Positions 61,370 through 64,000 of a DNA stretch of 64,000 bases are shown here, piece by piece (the first letter of the stretch is position 1; every line of letters begins with the position of its first letter). The notes beneath the pieces were generated by a model that was not told the origin of the DNA, did not search any database, and was given only the letters and a program-made list of their open reading frames with translations. The stretch comes from Acholeplasmatales bacterium. GTDB lineage: Bacteria; Bacillota_I; Bacilli_A; Acholeplasmatales; Anaeroplasmataceae. A program made the translations under genes and the position numbers. The stretch is taken from positions 1 through 64,000 of the forward strand of contig JAFTDB010000022.1 of NCBI GenBank assembly GCA_017454375.1, given 5' to 3'.

Positions 61370-62920
61370 ATGAAATTTAATTTTATCTTTGTAAGTGCTA
61401 GAAGCTTTACAATTGAATGCGAAAATAATGATATTGTTAATACTAAGAATTATTCACTTTATTTAAATGATGAATTAGTAGAAGATGATATCAACATGAA
61501 TGTATACTCTGTATACAATCTATGTCCAAATAAAACATATAAAGTTAAATTAGTATGTGACGGTACTGAATTTGTTCGTGAGCTTACTACTTTAGATGAA
61601 TATGTAACACTAAATGTTAAAAAGTTTGGTGCTAAGGGTGACGGTAAAACATTAGATACTAATGCCTTACAAGCTACAATACTTGCTTGTCCTAAGGCAG
61701 GTAGAGTATTTATTCCTAAGGGAGATTATTACACAGGACCACTATTTTTAAAAAGCAATATTACAATCGAGCTAGAGGAAGGTGCTAGATTAGTTGGGGA
61801 TATTGATAGGAATCATTATCCAGTATTACCTGGTATGGTATACACAACTGATGAGCAGGATGAATTCAATCTAGGCTCATGGGAGGGTAACCCTCTTGAT
61901 TGCTTTGCCAGCATTATCACTGGTGTTGAGGTTGAGAACGTTAAGATTATCGGCCGCGGTATTATTGATGGTAATGCTCAAAATGGTGATTGGTGGGACA
62001 ATGTAAGAGAAAGAAGAATCGCTTGGAGACCAAGAGGATTATTCTTAAATCATTGTTCAAACATTCAATTTCAAGGTGTAACATTTACTAATACTCCTTC
62101 ATGGAATCTACATCCATATTTTTCAAATGATTTAAAATTCATTGATATGAAGCTTATCAATCCAAAAGATTCTCCTAATACTGATGGATGTGATCCTGAA
62201 TCATGTGAGAATGTTGATATTATCGGTGTTTATTTCTCTGTTGGTGATGACTGTATTGCCATCAAATCTGGTAAGATTTTTATGGGTAGAAAATACAAGA
62301 AGCCATCAAAGAATTTCAACATTAGAAACTGTTCTATGAATTTTGGCCATGGTGCAATTGTACTTGGTAGCGAAATGAGTGGCGGTATCAAGAATATCAC
62401 AGTATCACAATGCTTATTCAATCAAACTGACCGTGGTCTAAGAATCAAGACTAGACGTGGTCGTGGTAAGGATGCAGTTATTGATGGTATAACATTTGAA
62501 AATATTAAGATGACTGATGTATTAACACCACTTGTAATCAATATGTTTTATTTCTGTGATCCAGATGGACATACTGAATATGTATATTCAAAAGAAAAAC
62601 TACCTATCGATGATAGAACACCTTATTTAGGCAAATTCGTATTTAAGGATATTGATTGTAAAAATGTCAATGTTGCTGCAGGAACATTCTATGGTCTTCC
62701 TGAACAACCAATTGGCTCAATTGATATCGAAAATGTGACATTCAATTATGCTGAAAACCCAGTTGAGGGTAGACCAGCTATGATGGATGGCTTAGAGCCT
62801 ATGAAGGGTAAGGGATTAATCTTCTCTTATGTTGATAAGGTAAAACTTAAAAATGTCGTATTTAACGGCTTAAAAGATGAAAAATATGAACTAAATGACG
62901 TTCATTCATTTGAAGATTAA
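61370..62920 (+). CDS. GH28 polygalacturonase, apparently cytoplasmic
   Basis: The 516-residue right-handed beta-helix enzyme should hydrolyse galacturonan oligomers. All four GH28 motifs are present: NTDGCD (near 269, catalytic Asp), GDDCIAIKSG (near 292, paired Asp), GHGAIVLGSE (near 324) and RIKTRRGRG (near 357). A small N-terminal Fn3-like domain (about 1-80) is common in exo-acting members. There is no signal peptide, so it probably releases galacturonate from imported oligomers together with the pectinesterase. It ends the ABC operon and is followed by a terminator. Confidence 0.94.
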   Translation: MKFNFIFVSARSFTIECENNDIVNTKNYSLYLNDELVEDDINMNVYSVYNLCPNKTYKVKLVCDGTEFVRELTTLDEYVTLNVKKFGAKGDGKTLDTNALQATILACPKAGRVFIPKGDYYTGPLFLKSNITIELEEGARLVGDIDRNHYPVLPGMVYTTDEQDEFNLGSWEGNPLDCFASIITGVEVENVKIIGRGIIDGNAQNGDWWDNVRERRIAWRPRGLFLNHCSNIQFQGVTFTNTPSWNLHPYFSNDLKFIDMKLINPKDSPNTDGCDPESCENVDIIGVYFSVGDDCIAIKSGKIFMGRKYKKPSKNFNIRNCSMNFGHGAIVLGSEMSGGIKNITVSQCLFNQTDRGLRIKTRRGRGKDAVIDGITFENIKMTDVLTPLVINMFYFCDPDGHTEYVYSKEKLPIDDRTPYLGKFVFKDIDCKNVNVAAGTFYGLPEQPIGSIDIENVTFNYAENPVEGRPAMMDGLEPMKGKGLIFSYVDKVKLKNVVFNGLKDEKYELNDVHSFED

Positions 62921-62949
62921 AGGCAAATATTTTTTGCCTTTTTCTTTTT
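62920..62949 (+). terminator. Rho-independent terminator of the sugar ABC operon
   Basis: Arms AAGGCAAA and TTTGCCTT with a 5-base loop are followed by a T-rich run. The stem begins at the last base of the GH28 stop codon. Confidence 0.85.
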
Positions 62950-62991
62950 GCCTAATTTTTTACGATATTAATTTTATTTAATAAAATTATG

Positions 62992-63000
62992 TGCTATAAT
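62992..63000 (+). promoter_or_regulatory. Extended -10 promoter for rpiB-upp
   Basis: TGC followed by TATAAT (62995-63000). The -35 (TTTTAT near 62972) is poor. Confidence 0.5.
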
Positions 63001-63023
63001 AACGTAGATAAGAAGGTGAACTA

Positions 63024-63470
63024 ATGAAAATTTCAATCGGATGTGACCATTCTGCATTAGAATTAAAGAATTTCTTAATTGAATATCTAAAAAAAGAAGG
63101 TCATGAGGTTACTGATAAAGGTACATATACTAAAGAAAGCTGTGACTATACAGATTACGGCTATTTAGTAGCAAAGGATGTACAACAAGGTAAGTGTGAT
63201 CGTGGTATTGTTATTTGTTATACTGGTATCGGTATATCAATGATTGCCAACAAGGTTAAGGGGGTTAGATGTGCTCTATGCGGTAGTAAGGATGCTGCAG
63301 AGCTAACAAGATTACACAATGATTCTAACTGCTTAGCATTATCAGCAAAATACACAGGTCATGATTTAGCAAAGGAAATTGTTGAGGTATGGTTAAAAAC
63401 ACCATTCTCATTTAATGAAAGACATCAAAGAAGAATAGATAAGATTGCGAAATATGAGGAGGAATTCTAA
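63024..63470 (+). CDS. rpiB: Ribose-5-phosphate isomerase B
   Basis: This 148-residue enzyme interconverts ribose-5-phosphate and ribulose-5-phosphate. ISIGCDHSALELKNFL at the N-terminus, VICYTGIGISMIANKVKG with the catalytic Cys, the SKDAAELTRLHNDSN stretch and RHQRRIDKI near the end are typical of the RpiB/LacAB family, and the length is normal. A LacA/LacB-type galactose-6-phosphate isomerase is the alternative, but those come in pairs. It precedes upp by three bases and feeds PRPP production used by the next enzyme. Confidence 0.95.
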   Translation: MKISIGCDHSALELKNFLIEYLKKEGHEVTDKGTYTKESCDYTDYGYLVAKDVQQGKCDRGIVICYTGIGISMIANKVKGVRCALCGSKDAAELTRLHNDSNCLALSAKYTGHDLAKEIVEVWLKTPFSFNERHQRRIDKIAKYEEEF

Positions 63471-63473
63471 AAA

Positions 63474-64000
63474 ATGTCTGTAACAGTTTTACATCATGCT
63501 TTAATTAATCACAAGCTAACTAATATTAGAAGAAAGGAAACTAACACTAGAGATTTCTATCAAAACGTAAATGAAATCGCTGGTCTTCTAGCTTATGAGG
63601 TTAGCAAGGACTTCCCACTAGTAGATGTTGAAATCGAAACACCTATTTGCAAAACAAAGCAACATGTACTTGGTTGTGAAGTAGTAATTGTACCAATTCT
63701 AAGAGCTGGTCTTGGAATGGTCGATGGAATTAGGAATCTAATCCCAACTGCTAAGGTAGGCTTCATTGGCTTATACAGAAATGAAGAAACATTAGAGCCA
63801 GTTGAGTATTATGCTAAATTCCCAGATAATATTAAAGACGAAAATACAATCGTATTAGTAGTTGACCCAATGCTTGCGACTGGAGGTAGTGCCGTTGCAG
63901 CTATCGATATGATTAAAAAGCGTGGTGCAAAGAAAATTAGATTCTGTTGCTTAGTCGCTGCGCCTATAGGTATTGAGACATTACAAAAGGCTCATCCAGA
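63474..64000 (+). CDS. upp: Uracil phosphoribosyltransferase, cut by the window end
   Basis: The gene runs off the window after 175 codons; the full protein is usually about 209 residues. It joins uracil and PRPP into UMP. Seen are the N-terminal [31 protein letters not shown], the PRPP loop [12 protein letters not shown] and the following [10 protein letters not shown]. The start is ATG 63474 with GAGGAGG at the end of rpiB as its ribosome site, so translation is coupled. The rpiB-upp pair is common in Firmicutes. Confidence 0.95.
   Translation, partial: MSVTVLHHALINHKLTNIRRKETNTRDFYQNVNEIAGLLAYEVSKDFPLVDVEIETPICKTKQHVLGCEVVIVPILRAGLGMVDGIRNLIPTAKVGFIGLYRNEETLEPVEYYAKFPDNIKDENTIVLVVDPMLATGGSAVAAIDMIKKRGAKKIRFCCLVAAPIGIETLQKAHP

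Noticed and set aside
1-64000. Mycoplasma-type genetic code (TGA as Trp)
   Set aside because: tilS, rseP and the GH43 gene end at TGA right before the next gene's start, and tryptophans are coded by TGG.

Overview
The window is AT-rich DNA packed with genes almost entirely on the + strand. Gene order and protein types (tilS-hpt-ftsH, rpsB-tsf-pyrH-frr-cdsA-dxr-rseP, one-chain PurL, LplB/YtcP-type sugar permeases, sigma-A promoters often with an extended -10, AGGAGG ribosome sites) point to a low-GC Gram-positive bacterium, probably an uncultured gut or rumen member of the Bacilli/Erysipelotrichia/Mollicutes-related branch. TGA acts as a stop (tilS, rseP, the GH43 gene), so the standard bacterial code applies rather than the Mycoplasma code. 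I see no tRNA, rRNA, CRISPR array, transposase or prophage gene.

Layout. 1-1.7 kb: a membrane protein and a small lipoprotein. 1.7-6.4 kb: purine/one-carbon genes purL and folD. 6.4-19.6 kb: the most unusual block, four tightly packed genes for a MATE transporter fused to an RsbW-like domain, a 2950-residue three-module NRPS ending in a thioester reductase, a STAS (anti-anti-sigma-like) protein, and a membrane sensor with PP2C phosphatase and RsbW-like kinase domains. 19.6-20.0 kb: a gene-free stretch holding a candidate small RNA, an 11-codon leader peptide and a possible preQ1-type element ahead of a VUT/YhhQ transporter gene and an SDR gene. 21.5-26.2 kb: a glycerol operon (two FAD oxidoreductases, a DUF1667 protein, glpK) with a likely cre site in its promoter. 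26.2-32.4 kb: a SHOCT membrane protein, a giant lipoprotein and an ABC-2 exporter pair. 32.5-37.9 kb: tilS-hpt-ftsH-rqcP plus a membrane protein. 38-39.9 kb: an EAL-domain c-di-GMP phosphodiesterase. 40-50 kb: translation, lipid and isoprenoid genes, with a GH43 glycosidase and an rRNA methyltransferase at the end. 50-63 kb: a pectin/oligouronide locus with an acetyltransferase and pectinesterase on the - strand, and on the + strand an extended sugar ABC importer operon ending in a GH28 polygalacturonase. 63-64 kb: rpiB and the start of upp.

How it may work together. The carbohydrate genes lack export signals, so pectic oligosaccharides are probably imported by the lipoprotein-dependent ABC system and cut inside the cell. 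Good matches to CcpA cre sites at both the glycerol and the ABC promoters suggest shared carbon-catabolite control. The NRPS block looks like a self-contained unit: a synthetase predicted to release a reduced (aldehyde or alcohol) N-acyl dipeptide, an exporter, and a phosphorylation-based partner switch with no sigma factor nearby, whose kinase-like domain is partly built into the exporter. That arrangement is the best candidate for a little-described system here. All functions are inferred from reading motifs; no database search was run.
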